A stretch of 64,000 bases of DNA from NCBI GenBank assembly GCA_020226215.1, contig CM035226.1:90482895-90546894 (forward strand). Reading direction: 5' to 3'. Below the pieces are notes generated by a model. It was not told where the DNA came from. It worked only from the letters and a program-made list of their open reading frames with translations, and did no database searches. The position numbers and the translations under genes were made by a program. Below are positions 1 through 12,200 of the stretch, one piece after another; position 1 is the first letter of the stretch; each line of letters begins with the position of its first letter. The stretch comes from Sindora glabra. Taxonomy: Eukaryota > Streptophyta > Magnoliopsida > Fabales > Fabaceae.

Positions 1-845
1 CAAATCATAATTTGAGCTCATCTTTGTGAAAATTTTCTATTCTAGGACTTCATTTGTTCTATCCACTCTTTAAGAAAGTTTTTATGAATTGATTTTCATC
101 TTGTATCACTTTAAAATTGTAAGGGTGACATATTCCTTGAAAAATCATAAAGAGGGTGAGGTATTCCTTGTAAAAGGAGAATTTGCTCAAGGAAGAGTAA
201 GAGGATTGTAAGGCTTCTTCAAGTGCCGATTGAAACTTGAAGAGATAATAGATTAACACAAGTTTGGAAAGCTTGGAGAGTGGATGTACACCTTGTTGAA
301 GATATCTAATGGAGGAACCACTATAAATCCTTGTGTTTATTCTTTTCACCCTATCTATTTATTCTTTTTGCAATATAGCTCTATTTTGTTAGTTATGCTC
401 TGTTTTGCTGCTATTGTTAGTTGGTTCATTGTGCTCCAATAATAATCTTATTGCTTGGATATTTGAATGATTAAAAGAGAAATTCATCTTTATTTTGCTA
501 TTATTGTTTATTGAGATATTGCGCTGAATGCTTTACTTTTGTTGTTGAATACATTATGCCTCAATGTTAATCTTGTTGATTTAGTAATTGAAAAAGAAAT
601 CAATATATGCATTGGCTTTTTAATTCTTATTTATGCATAATTAATTAAGTTTCTTTGCACTAGTTCTTTGAATTATTAGATCTTAAGTGCAAACATATTC
701 ATAAAACCTTCTTGGAAGTGATTGAATTAAAATTATTCTTATGGCTTCCCAATATAAAAGACTTCTTAAAAAAAGTTTAAAAAATAAGAAAAATTTTAAA
801 AATACCTTATTCACCCCCTCTTGGGTGTGGATTGCCAAGGCCAAT
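1..845 (-). mobile_element. Probable LTR-retrotransposon terminal fragment (truncated by window edge)
   Basis: Read on the minus strand, 845-800 gives a short segment ending in 'caagagggggtgaata'. Further in, around 340-250, there is a stretch of the type 'atttatagtggttcctcc ... catccactctcc'. Both are features I associate with LTRs of a widespread plant retrotransposon group. A 96-codon open stretch at 349-59 (minus) lies in the same segment and is best explained as repeat sequence, not a gene. I see no second LTR, no target duplication and no pol motifs, and the element runs off the window. The call rests on recognition of these two short segments only. Confidence 0.35.
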
Positions 846-2589
846 ATGAGAAACCTTTAATTTGTATTGGGGAAAATAGTTTATAATCATACTTTTGTTA
901 TAGTGGAAGATTTTATTAGACTAAAGTCTTATGGTTTTTCCTTGTAATTTGGATGGTTTTCTACGTTAAAATTATTTTTCTATTTATTTATTTTTATTGA
1001 CCTTATTACCTATTTTAAATCAAGCATAGAAGGAAAAATGTTAGTTTCTTCCATTCTTCAATTCCATTATTTTCCAATATTTTATTTAGTAATCATAAAG
1101 TAAATTGTAGAAGATAAATCTCTACTAATAGAGTTAGGCTTTTTTTGTAAGTAATCTAATTTTGAATGAGTCTTAAATTGAGTCAAAATCTAAAGAAGTA
1201 CATATCATGCATGATATATATGAGTTTTCTATTAAAATTTGGACAAAAATAGTTCAAACTAGTAAAATGTTACCAGTTGAAAACATGATAGGTGAATTTC
1301 TACTACATATAGGCTAAGCGAAAAAAGGTAAAATCACAAGTAGATAAAATATAATTTTTATTTTTTATATCTAACCTAGTCATTTACATTTTGCTTTTTT
1401 TTCCCTACATTTTGGCTTTGTTCTATCTTTTAGAGCTTTATATTATTTCATTTTTAGTTTATATTAGGTTGAGAAAGAGCATGTAAAAGTTTGAAAAAAA
1501 GATGGACATTTAGCTTAAGGTTGGAGAAAGCATATAAGAAATTGATATTAATATATGTATGCATATGTATAAAATTGTTAATCTCCATATCTACATGTCG
1601 AGATTAACAACCTCTATTTTTTATTTGAATGAAAAAATTATACTATTAGTTTAATGATAAATATAGAATATTAATTTAAAATATTTAAATTAATTCTACC
1701 TATTCTCTCTCATTTTCATAATAATTACAACTATTAATTAAAATAATTATTAATGGTGGTAAATTAATTTTGATATCTTTTATTGTTTTATTATCATTAA
1801 TTAGTAGTATGACTTTCTCATCCAAATGAAAGACAAAATTAATAAGGCTAATTTAGGAATTAATTATTGTATTATTATTTAATATAGTAAGTAATGCTAT
1901 TTGAGGAATTAATTATTGTATTAATTTTTTTATAACTATGAAGTAGCAAATTTTTATATAACTTGTGTGTTTACGGTGTCACAAGCTAGCAGTTATATCA
2001 ATATTGACATGCCAATACACTTAGTTTTGGATGAAACTTGGTGAAAATATCAAGTATGTTATTAAGGTCATGTAGTTGAAATTTAAGAGCAATTGAACTT
2101 GTGTACAATTTTTTTAGCTTTTCTAAGTTTAGGGGTATTTTAGTAGGTTCATAATGGACTATAATAAATCATTACTTGTGCCATGATTTTATGATATAAG
2201 ATTAAATTTTTTGTGGTTGTGCTACATAACTATGATAATGCTGGTTAGATGGATCCATGGTTCAAGTAGGCATCATAAGAAAATTGTCATGAAAAAAAGG
2301 CCTTATGGCATAAATGATTCTTTTGTCACAAGTTCATTTGTGGCTAATGAATCTTTTTGGCCATGAGTACAAATGTGATAAAAAAAGTATTCCGTGATTA
2401 GTAACTTATATTGACATGAACAAAATCATGATAAAAAATAAAATAAAATTACTATAAAAATTAATACAACTAAATAAAATAATTTTTATATATTTAAGTT
2501 GAATCGATTATCTAACTAATTTAATCGAGTGTTAGCCTATCTTCTGGTTTGCACATCTCCAAAAATTCGTTAATGATTTTAGCTCACAT
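846..2589. other. AT-rich intergenic spacer
   Basis: No open reading frame with protein-like composition is visible. The segment about 1080-1370 resembles one arm of the foldback repeat family described at 50370-50830: it shares a block of the form 'tattaaaatttggacaaaaatagtt' followed by an 'agtagataaaatataat' end. The rest is unremarkable AT-rich sequence. Confidence 0.5.
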
Positions 2590-3225
2590 CAAACCAATGT
2601 GTGCCATTAAAACTCCACCTATTTAGAAACTACAAATTACATTTATAAGGAATCAAACTTGAATATTCAAACTAAAGAATGTCAAGCCTTATTATTGTAT
2701 CAATTTGCTTCTTTAGTACTATAATATAATATATTTTGTACAAAATTTTAGTTGATCAATTAATTTCATAAATAAAATATACTTATGCAACACTAATTAT
2801 ATAATAATAAAACATTATATAAATACATATAATAAAAATACAATCATATTGAAAAATTTTATGGCTTTATTTTAAAAAAATTTTATAGACTAGAACATAT
2901 TTGTTCTGCAACCAATGTATGCCATTGAAACTCCACCTATTTGAAAACTACAAATTACATTTATAGGGAATTGAACTTGAATATCTAAACTAAATAACGC
3001 CAAGCCTTATTATCATATTAAGTTGCTTTTTTAGTATTGTAATATAGTATATTTTATATAAAGTTTTAGTTAATCAATTAATTTCATAAATAAAATATAC
3101 TTATGCAACACTAATTGTATAATAATAAAATATTACATAAATATATACAATAAAAATACACTCATACTGAAAACCTTTATGACTTTATTTTAAAAAAAAT
3201 TTATAGACTAGAACATATTTGTTCT
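2590..3225. repeat. Direct tandem duplication, two ~318-bp copies
   Basis: Copy 1 (2590-2907) and copy 2 (2908-3225) abut head to tail. Both begin with 'accaatgt.tgccatt.aaactccacc' and both end with 'atagactagaacatatttgttct'. They differ at scattered positions and by a few small indels, so the duplication is not very recent. Neither copy encodes a protein. Confidence 0.85.
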
Positions 3226-3244
3226 ACTATTAATTTCACTTGCA

Positions 3245-3475
3245 TTAAATTTGTCCTTCATAAATGTCTTGTATCAATTTTATCTCTATAATAATAAATT
3301 AGTTAATTTCATTTCTCTGTTAATATTTTCATTAATGGATTAATGATTATAGAAACAAAAAGACTAAAATAAGAAATAAATGATTTGTAATGGATGAAAT
3401 TGATACAAAATTTGTGTAAGGGACCAAATCGATATAACTTATATTTGTAAAGGACCTAATACAAAAAGAAAAATC
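3245..3475. mobile_element. Palindromic MITE-like element
   Basis: The left side reads 'gtccttcataaatgtcttg' and 'tatcaattttatctc'. The right side, reverse-complemented, reads 'ggtcccttacacaaatttt' and 'gtatcaatttcatcc'. The two halves therefore form an imperfect hairpin about 200 bp long. This 'rest of the data / constant' type of short foldback sequence is common in plant spacers. No clear target duplication was found, so the borders are approximate. Confidence 0.5.
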
Positions 3476-3940
3476 AAAAGAATCAATTGATAATAATTTA
3501 TATATTTTTTAATAAATTTTAATCATGCATTTTGAATTATATATTATCCTACAAGTAAAATGTTTGAATTTATAATTAGTTATTAAAGATTTTATATACG
3601 CATATAAACTTGTAAATCGTACTTGTGTGTAATTATTTTTTGAATGTGTATAATTACAATGTACATAATTAAATTATTATAAAATAAATTAAATTTCAAA
3701 GTAATATATTTTTATTAATTTTTATTAAGTTATTACAATATAAATGCAAAATTTTACATGCTTTAAGAAATTCTTATTATTTTCTAAAAATTTATTTGGC
3801 AAAGTTTGAAGTATATGTAACAAATTTCCATATAAATTATAACATTAAATTATCATGTATATCTACATTTTAAATATGGAGTAATATTCAAATTATTATA
3901 TATAATTTATAATTTTTTTATTTATAATACCTATTTTTAT
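3476..3940. other. AT-rich spacer between two MITE-like elements
   Basis: No coding potential or structured repeat is visible here. Confidence 0.5.
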
Positions 3941-3944
3941 CCTT

Positions 3945-4175
3945 CACAAATATAAGTTAAATCATTCCATCTCTTGCAAATTTTTAGTATCATTTTCATC
4001 CTTCATATATTTTTTATATCTTATTTTTATTCTTCTATCTATTAAGCTATTAATCCATCAATAAAAATACTAATGAATGGATCAAATTAATTAAATTATT
4101 ATTTTTAAGTGATGAAATTAATATAAAATATTTGAAAATTGATATAAGTAAAATTAATAAAGGACCAAAATTGGA
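3945..4175. mobile_element. Second palindromic MITE-like element, related to 3245-3475
   Basis: The left side 'atccttcacaaatataagtt' matches the reverse complement of the right side 'acttatatttgtaaaggacc' of the neighbouring element at 3245-3475. The two are therefore related copies in opposite orientation. Internally the element is also self-complementary: a 'tcattttcatcct' type left arm is matched by a 'gatgaaattaatataaaat' type right arm. Borders are approximate. Confidence 0.45.
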
Positions 4176-4656
4176 TTTTAGACTATTTCAAATATACCAT
4201 TTCCTTAAATATAATTTATTTAAATATTTTTAACATAATAATTTAATTATTGTTAAATACTATATAATTTAACATAATTATTATTTTCAAATTTTTAATA
4301 AAAGTTTCCTTAATATTATGATAATGAATGTAAAACTTATTATTATATGATAATTTAATATTAATATAACATATAATTCTAACTAAATATATAATAATAT
4401 TATTGATTTCATTTATTAATTTAACTGACCCAGTTATAACATATCTACCTCATCAGATTTACCAAATTGGCTCTTATAAGTAATATATATTTATCCTAAC
4501 AAATTTTAAGAAAGAAATTCAATTAATTTAGTGATATTTTATATGCATATTCATGCAAGAATGACATATTTGGGGGCTATGACTTTATCAATAGAATTAA
4601 TTTATAGCACAAGTAATACTTTACCATTAATAAATTTTTTTAGCTTATAAATAATA
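4176..4656. other. AT-rich intergenic spacer
   Basis: There are no protein-like reading frames. Near 4600-4660 a short local motif ('cacaagtaatacttt...') begins that recurs downstream of the solo LTR at 6360-6450. The LTR therefore inserted into a small pre-existing repeat array. Confidence 0.45.
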
Positions 4657-4661
4657 CTTTG

Positions 4662-5651
4662 TGTTGGTGTATGTCCTAGAGCCAATCATATTGATGATTG
4701 AAGTTATATACAATGTATTATGTTTTAGGCAATTTAATTATTATATTTTGTTTTTATTATTATTATGCGCAATTTATAACTTAATATAATAATTATCCTT
4801 GAAATAGCTTTACTATTCCTAAAATGCCCCTAGTCAAGTATTATTATGAAAAGGATAGTAATAATACATCGAGACTAGCATGTATAGTGACTGATGATTA
4901 CGAATCATGGATATGTGATATCAAGTCAATACATGAGTACATTGCTAGTGAACAATGTACTGGACTGACCCACTATGAGAATATTGCATGGATAAACGTG
5001 TCATAAGTTATTCTCATATGATCACAACTACACATAAACCTTTGACCTGAAGTCACTACGGTTCCCTACATGAGAAATTACTCACTTTAATATTGTCCTA
5101 TGTCACCTTTAATCAGGTGACAAGTAGGGCATTGATTGGGTGTGTCATAAATCATGCAGAGGGAAGTGAGTGATGTAAATGGGATTTTGTTACTCTTGTA
5201 TAAAAGAGAAATATCCTTGGGCCCCTTGATTGAGTGAGACTTAGAAATGCATGGCCATGCTCAGTTGAATTAATATGTGATATTAATTATTTATTTTAAG
5301 TCTACTCAGTATCAAGAAATATAAATTGAACATTGACAAGGATGACACATTCCATGCCTCCAGTTCAATTTGGATATTATTACAAAAGGGTCATGATGTA
5401 AAACGTTGATCATGTATTAGGTGGATGTCGAATCACAGACATTCTTACTACTTGAGTGGCAGTGATGTATTGCTAGATACCGCTCGCTGTCTATGGCTCA
5501 ATAATAAGTCATTGTCAACGTAGTAAGAACCTACAGGGTCACACAAAAGGAGTAGGAATAAGACAATAATTAATTGGACTTTAATTATATTAATATCCAA
5601 TTAATTGGACTTATTTTCGTGCATATATATTATTAAGAATAATAAATTCAC

Positions 5652-5689
<38 letters not shown>

Positions 5690-6319
5690 GTGATATTATT
5701 TGATATTAAAGTAATATCAAGTAATTATCTTATCAGATATTAGATAAATATATTATGAGATAATATTATTTTGATATTTGATAACTATATGCAATTATCT
5801 AATATTAAGATATTTATATTATGAGATAATATCATTATCTAATATTAGATAATTAATAGATAAGTCTTATCTCTTCCCATTATCTCTAGGATAAGGATAA
5901 GATGAGTTGTTAAGTGTGATTAGGATTTTGGAAGCATTATCCTAGTAGGACTAGGATTATGGCTTGCCTAAGTTCTATAAAAAGGGACTTGAGGGCAGCA
6001 CTTAATAATCACGTTTTAAGCTTCCATATAAACCCTAAATCACTCAAAAACATCCAATCCTAATTCTTAGAGAGAAAAACGCATCCTAGCAGACGCGTGG
6101 AGGGTGAGAGGTCGTTGTTCACTCCGTGTGGATACCGTAGAGACGCTGTACCTTCCGGCCGACGTTTGATTCATCCGCTCTCAAGTTTTGATCAGTAGAA
6201 ACACGAGTGCCCAATAGGTAAAACCCTAATCATTGACTCATGCTTTTTGCATGGATCCTAGGTAGAATTCGGATCAAAATTTAAAATTCCGCTGCATGTG
6301 ATAATCCGAATTCCCAACA
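4662..6319. mobile_element. Solo LTR (1658 bp) with 5-bp target site duplication
   Basis: The element begins TGTTGG and ends CCAACA, the TG...CA short inverted repeat of LTRs. It is flanked by an exact direct repeat CTTTG (4657-4661 and 6320-6324). No second LTR, primer-binding site, polypurine tract or gag-pol sequence occurs in between or alongside, so this looks like a solo LTR left by recombination between two LTRs. A TATA-like motif TATAAAAA lies at 5976-5983, fitting an LTR promoter. A pure AT run lies at 5656-5687. A 60-codon open stretch at 4824-5006 is inside the LTR and is not a gene. The superfamily (copia or gypsy) cannot be decided from the LTR alone. Confidence 0.85.
5976..5983 (+). 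promoter_or_regulatory. Putative LTR promoter TATA box
   Basis: TATAAAAA sits about two-thirds into the solo LTR, followed by a GC-richer stretch (6080-6200) likely to be transcribed leader. This position is normal for the U3/R boundary of an LTR read on the plus strand. The assignment is motif-based only. Confidence 0.4.
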
Positions 6320-6324
6320 CTTTG

Positions 6325-7190
6325 CTATAGGAAATATGGTCTCGTAACTTAGTGTGTGGCATAAGTAGTATGGCACAAGTACTATTTTGCTATAGGTAAA
6401 ATTTTTTCTTGACATAAGTGATACTTTGTTATGAGTAAAATTTTTTTTATGGCATAATTTTTTTTAATTTTTTATACATTTACTTGAATTTTTTATTCTT
6501 ATGGGAAGAGATAAGATTGTCATGATTTTTAAATTTCTATGATGTAATTCATAGTACAAATATTAATTTATTATAGTGATGATTTAGGATCTAAAGGGAT
6601 TTGAAAAGCCCATGGTTATAAACTTCACATTTTTATCTTTATTTCAATATAAGATGGTGTCAGTTTGTCACTCAAACCATAAAGAATTAACCTTGTTTCA
6701 ACTCGCAAAAAATATGTTTGTTTGTGGCATATGGCCTTTAGTTCAAAATACTCTTTTAGGAGAGGGTGAAGTATTAGTAACCTAGTATGATAGCTTGACA
6801 TTGAGCTTTGGGCTTAAGTATGTTAACTTAGAATTATCTTTTATACACTAAAATATGGAATAATAGATATCAAAGAAAATGAAGTTGTGTCTCTCCTTAT
6901 TTAAATTTGTTCATTTTTGTCTCATTATGCTTAAAGGCACTTAGAATGAGAAATTCTTATAACTTAGTATGTGTGGGTGCTCCGGTAACATTCGATTGTA
7001 GCTTGTAGATTTACAAGTTGTTATCTATTCCAAGCTATAAAGGTTTAAAAAGGTTGACATGTTCACTAAAAGTAATAAGCATATGCTACACGATTTTAAC
7101 TAAAAAGATATCTACCATGATAATTAGATAAGTAAGAATATCTCATGTGTGTATCTAATTATAATATAACATGTCTAAAACTTATTGTGG
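6325..7190. other. Spacer with short local repeats
   Basis: Between 6350 and 6450 a unit of the form 'cataagt.atactttg.tat.ggtaaaattttttt' recurs two to three times; related sequence lies on the other side of the solo LTR. No gene is visible. Confidence 0.45.
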
Positions 7191-7191
7191 T

Positions 7192-7395
7192 TCTTATAAG
7201 ATTGAATTTTTATTAATTTCATCTTTGATTAAAAATTTGTATCAATTTAGTCTATATAAAATTAAAAACTCTCAAATTTTTGTCTTTTCATACATAGGAC
7301 TAAAATTAAAAATTAAAGAGTTTTTAATCTTATAGAGACTACATTGATACATATTTTTAGTTAGTGATGAAATTAATAAAAATTCAATCTTATAG
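7192..7395. mobile_element. Foldback MITE with ~80-bp arms
   Basis: The left arm (about 7197-7277) starts 'taagattgaatttttatt' and ends 'attaaaaactct'. The reverse complement of the right arm (about 7309-7390) reads 'taagattgaatttttatt' through 'attaaaaactct'. Identity between arms is high over roughly 80 bp, separated by a loop of about 30 bp. There is no coding sequence. I could not define a target duplication with confidence. Confidence 0.65.
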
Positions 7396-8830
7396 AAATT
7401 AAAATAGATTTTTAGTCAATATTATAATTTTAATATATTAAATTAAAATTAAAATTATATATAAAATAAATATTAAATAACTTTTAATGTTAAAACTAAT
7501 AAGTTTATATATTTAATATTGTCAACACATAGGACACAAGTTTATCAAAATAAAAAAATTATTAAATAAATTTGTGTAAAAAAAATTATCATCATAAAAC
7601 TAAAAAATTATAATAATAACAATACAAAGTATTTATTATGAGAAATATATGAAAATAATTAATATAAATAAATAGCATATTATTAATATTGCAGCATTAA
7701 TTTGGGAATTGAAAAAAAGTTTAAAAAAAGAGTAAATCAACCTTTTAGAAAATTTTAAAGAAAAATAAAAATATTTAAGACTTGTGATGGTTTTTAACCC
7801 TTTAATTGAGAATTTTTCATATTAAAAATTATTGTCTATTAATTTATTTTTTTATTGTTGTAGTTCTATCTAATGACGATGATGATGATGTAAGTTTTTA
7901 AGTGATAATAATATTAAAATATTATTATATTTTATAATAATAATAGTAATTACAATAATAATTATTATTATAATTGATTGCACTTAATTAATGATGTGAA
8001 GTTAACAAGAAATATACTATGCATACAATAATAATAACAATAAAATATGGAGCAATGTTATATAATTCGACAAAATGTTTTGAATTTGGGCTCTACATAC
8101 ACATGCTAATATTACAATAAATGCTGCTTATTTGTGAGTCCATGATGATGCACAATATATGATGCTACTTCACTTTGGGAGTGATTCCGGAGCACAACAA
8201 TCGGGAGGTTTAGTAATTTTCTAAAATATAATGGATTGTAAAATTTGTTTAAAGTTGCTAGATAAATGTTATCTGACATTGAAACTTATATTATAATAAT
8301 TCGATCAGAAAACAATCCATTTTGAAATTGACCCACATATAAATTCTACATGATGAGTTAGATTGATGGAGATGATTATCCCATTTTATCGAGTCTAGCT
8401 CCTCGTCACACAAATGGAAGGACTAAAATAGAAATAGAAGAAGTTGTGATAGACAAAATTGATATAGAAAATGCATGAGGGATTAAATTAATAAAACTTG
8501 CACTTGCTGGAGATTAATATAGGTGCTCAGTTAAAAAATATAACATATCAACATTTTTATTTTTATTAAATAAATTATACAAATAATTGAGATTGTTTTT
8601 AATTAAAAATTAAAATAAATAATACATGATCACAAACATAATAAAAAGAATTTTTTTTCAAATAAATCATAATTTGAAGTTTTAAACAATTAGAGTTAGA
8701 GATGCCCAGCGGATAAAGGAGACAAATATAGCAGCTAGATATTTAACCTTTTAAAATTCAGATAATTATCTCAAGATCTGATGGTATATCAAATCAGAGT
8801 AATAATATATTAAGGATCCAATATTTTCAC
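7396..8830. other. AT-rich intergenic spacer upstream of the UBP24-like gene
   Basis: No gene is visible. The stretch 8370-8520 is a degraded copy of the same kind of MITE-like sequence as at 3245-4175. The promoter of the downstream gene presumably lies in the last few hundred bases, but I see no convincing TATA box. The composition shifts to GC/CT-richer leader sequence at about 8850. Confidence 0.45.
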
Positions 8831-9015
8831 TAATTTCATGAAAACTGAAGAGGGAGACGAGTCAAGTATCCATACCGCACCTTAACCTAACGAAGAAGGT
8901 CCACCGCAGCCTCTTCCTCATCCTTCAGAACAAAGTCGTCGTCGTGCCCATAACCCTAAAGCCAGCTTCTTCGTCAAAAACTTACTCTTTCTCGCTCTAT
9001 TCTCCGTGTTGTCTG

Positions 9016-9274
9016 ATGCTCTGCTCTGGTACGAAGTCTCAAACGGAGAGGGTTCCTCTGTTAAATGCTCTCTCTCTCCAATCTCTGCTCAGATTTTTCT
9101 CTTTTCATGTCTTCTATTACAGCCTCTGCTCTTTCAGGGTCGCCAGAAACCCTAGTGTTTGATTTCGATTCCTATTTTATACAGCACCCCTCTCTTTTTT
9201 ATTATAGTCAGAAATTAACATTCAATTCCACGCTTTTGGGTGTGCAAATTGGATCTCCTCAGCACAATGAGTGA
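9016..9274 (+). promoter_or_regulatory. Two upstream ORFs in the leader of the UBP24-like gene
   Basis: Two ATGs lie upstream of the main start in CT-rich leader sequence. The first opens a 48-codon frame (9016-9162). The second opens a 69-codon frame (9065-9274) whose TGA lies just past the main ATG at 9267, in a different frame (AATGAGTGA). If the leader is transcribed unspliced, ribosomes that initiate at 9065 would bypass the main start. An intron in the leader, or a transcription start downstream of 9065, would remove this effect; candidate splice sites exist, so the regulatory role is an inference. Confidence 0.4.
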
Positions 9275-12200
9275 TTCTAAGGTTGGATTTTGTTTTACTT
9301 TATTATAATGGTTGAAAGTTTGAACTTTTTCGTGTTTGATATTTGGGCGTACTTACTGTTTATAGTTTTGGTTGGGATAAGTATATTAATTGGTGCTTGT
9401 TGCGAAAGAAAAATTGATTTTGTAGAGGTTGATTGTGGAAGGAAAGTAAGATACTATTGCATTGATAGAGTGATCGCCTTGCAAATAGTTTCCGAATGGT
9501 GTAATTTATCTGCATTGTGTTGTACTCTTTTATTAAAAGTTTTCAATGTGCAGATATCTTTTGTTGCTTTTGTTTTGATTGTTTAGTTTTCCTTTAGTTC
9601 CAGGTTTTGCTGTTTTGGCATCTTCTTTTTCAGTTGTCCGTGTGAGTTATGATGTTCGTGATGATTTGAATTAGGTTTTACAGTTGTCCATGTGAATTAT
9701 GATGTTCATGATTACGTTGTTGTTACTGAAGGAGTTAGTTAATGGATTGGGTTATTTATCTAGAAGATGAAACCGTTGTCCGTCCTTTATCATTTGCTTC
9801 AGTATGGATTGTTCTGATCGTGCTAATATATTTTTTTAATAGATGTGTACAAGATCTGCTTTATGGTCATATATTATGAGAATTTCTTTTTCAAATTTAT
9901 TATTGTTATCTCTTTTCCAAATTTGTTTTGTAAATTGTGTCCCTCGCATAGCAGATGCTACTATTTGGGTCATTCACCGAAGATGAAACCAGATCATTGC
10001 TGAAAAAGCAGTCATCTGGGAGAAATGAAAGGCCTGTGGAGAAGAACAAACAACTACAATTTGGTTCTCTTAATTTTGTTGCAGGAGAATCCTTGGGTAA
10101 TTCAAGTGAATCAAACAACGGCCAAAATGCTCCAAAATCACAAGATGGTCTTCCTTCTTCTGGCTCTTGTAAATGCAATGGAGTGAAGGTTGATAACATA
10201 GCCAGTGATCATTTATCTGGATCACCAGGAATTACTGAAGAGAATGGTCAAGTTACTAATTTTGCTCTTTTTCCTCCAAATGCCACTGGTGTAAAAGAAG
10301 TTAAAGAAAATAAAGAGCCTTCTGCAGCATCATATGATGAAGATAGTCCCTTGAATCAATTTCCAAAATTAAGCCTGGATGACTCTGGTACTGGAAGCCT
10401 GAAGAATGCTGATAAAATTGGAAGAACTGACAATTCTTCATCTAAATTATATAATATTGACTGCAAAAAGTCATCTAATGGACATCTTCCACATTTCAAA
10501 GGCCTACTTCCTCGAGGACTCATTAACTCTGGGAATTTATGCTTTTTAAATGCCACTGTGCAGGCTCTCTTGTCCTGTTCACCTTTTGTCCAGCTGCTGC
10601 AGGAGTTAAGAACCCGCAATGTTACGGAGGTTTGTGGATTTTGCACGTTGCTTTTGCATCAACTAATGCCATGTTAAGGGGGACTAAACAACATACGTAA
10701 AATGTTCTACATGAAGTGCCTCTTAATATTAGCATTTTTTGTACTGGTCCTGTAATGATACTGTAGGCTTACCAGACAGGGTTTGTTTTATTTTGTTGTT
10801 CTAGGTTGGCTATCCAACATTAGCAGCATTTGCTGAGTTTATAGTTCAATTTGATGTGCCAAGTGACATGAATTTAAAGAAAAAGGATATGACATCTCCT
10901 GAGACTGGAAGACCGTTTTGCCCTGTCATGTTTGAAGATGTTCTGAAAAACTTCACTCCAGATGTGCCAAATAGCATGGGAGGAAGGCCAAGGTTTGTGA
11001 GAGTTTATTTTCTTCGGATTTTTTGAAATTTTCCCTACGTAGTTCTTTAGTTGATAAGCTGTATTTTGTGCCAACTATTAGACATATTATGTGGTTATGT
11101 CAACAAAGGCCTATGTTTATGCAAGTGAGATTACTTTTCAAGACATGTGTATGACAACTTCAGAATGTATTTGTGTTAAAGGGATAATTTTACTTCCAGG
11201 GATAATTGAGAAACAGTAATTAATTATAATATCTGAATTAGGAGTGGAAGGCATTTTCATGCTGGGAGAAGGCCTTTTATTTTATAGAAATATAAATAAA
11301 AAACCATTTTTACTGTCAGAGACAATCATCTGAATGCTATCCTAATCCTTTCCCTTTTCCTATTTTTGCATCATAGTATACACGTCACAAGGCTATGTTT
11401 AATGCCTTTCCTTGTTAGTCTTCCCCCTTCAAATTGTGCTATGTAATTTAATAGTTGCTTTCTTATTAAGTGCTTGGTTTGGCATGTCATTTCCAGGCAG
11501 GAAGATGCTCAGGAGTTTCTTGGTTTTGTAATGGATCAAATGCATGACGAATTGCTGAAGCTTGAAGGACAAGCATCTTGTATTAATGGGGGAAGTTCAT
11601 CCCTGGTTTCTTCTGTGGAAGAGGATGAATGGGAGACAGTGGGACCAAAGAACAAGTCTGCTGTAACAAGGATTCAAAGCTTTGTTCCTTCTGAATTAAG
11701 TGAAATTTTTGGGGGACAATTGAGGAGTTTGGTCAGGGCCAAAGGTGGAAAGCAATTTTAAAGGAAATGTTTCTTTATATTATTTAGTGGAATGCCTTTT
11801 AGCCTAGTTGGTTTCAATTTTTTTGGAAAAGCATCAGGATTGTCATGTGCAACGATTTATGCAAAACTAGAAGACTGTTGTGAATGGTTAAACACTGTTT
11901 GATATGAAGTTATGAACCATGATCGATTGGAAGTGCATGTCTTGGGTTGTCTGAGATTTGTTTTCTGAATGCACCTTAGAGTAGAACTATGAAGAGTCTC
12001 TGCTTCATCTGTTCTCTCTCTTGTATGGTGCTGCACCTTTGTTATAACTCAAATTCTACTGTCTAATATAACTTGTTAGTTATTATTATAAAGTCCAGAC
12101 AATGGTTTGTTGTGGTACCGAGGTCACTAATATGTTGTTGTCCTGAGATTCAACTCTCCTCTCCTGCTGTTGTTGAAAAAGGAAAAAGAAAAAAATGAGC

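Noticed and set aside
4824..5006. 60-codon open frame
   Set aside because: It lies wholly inside the solo LTR and has no recognisable motif.
8944..9162. 72-codon leader frame beginning with GTG
   Set aside because: GTG is not a usual plant start; only the part from the ATG at 9016 is retained as a possible uORF.
9906..10199. Minus-strand open frame opposite exon 2 of the UBP24-like gene
   Set aside because: It is a mirror of the real exon with no motif; likewise 10356-10646.
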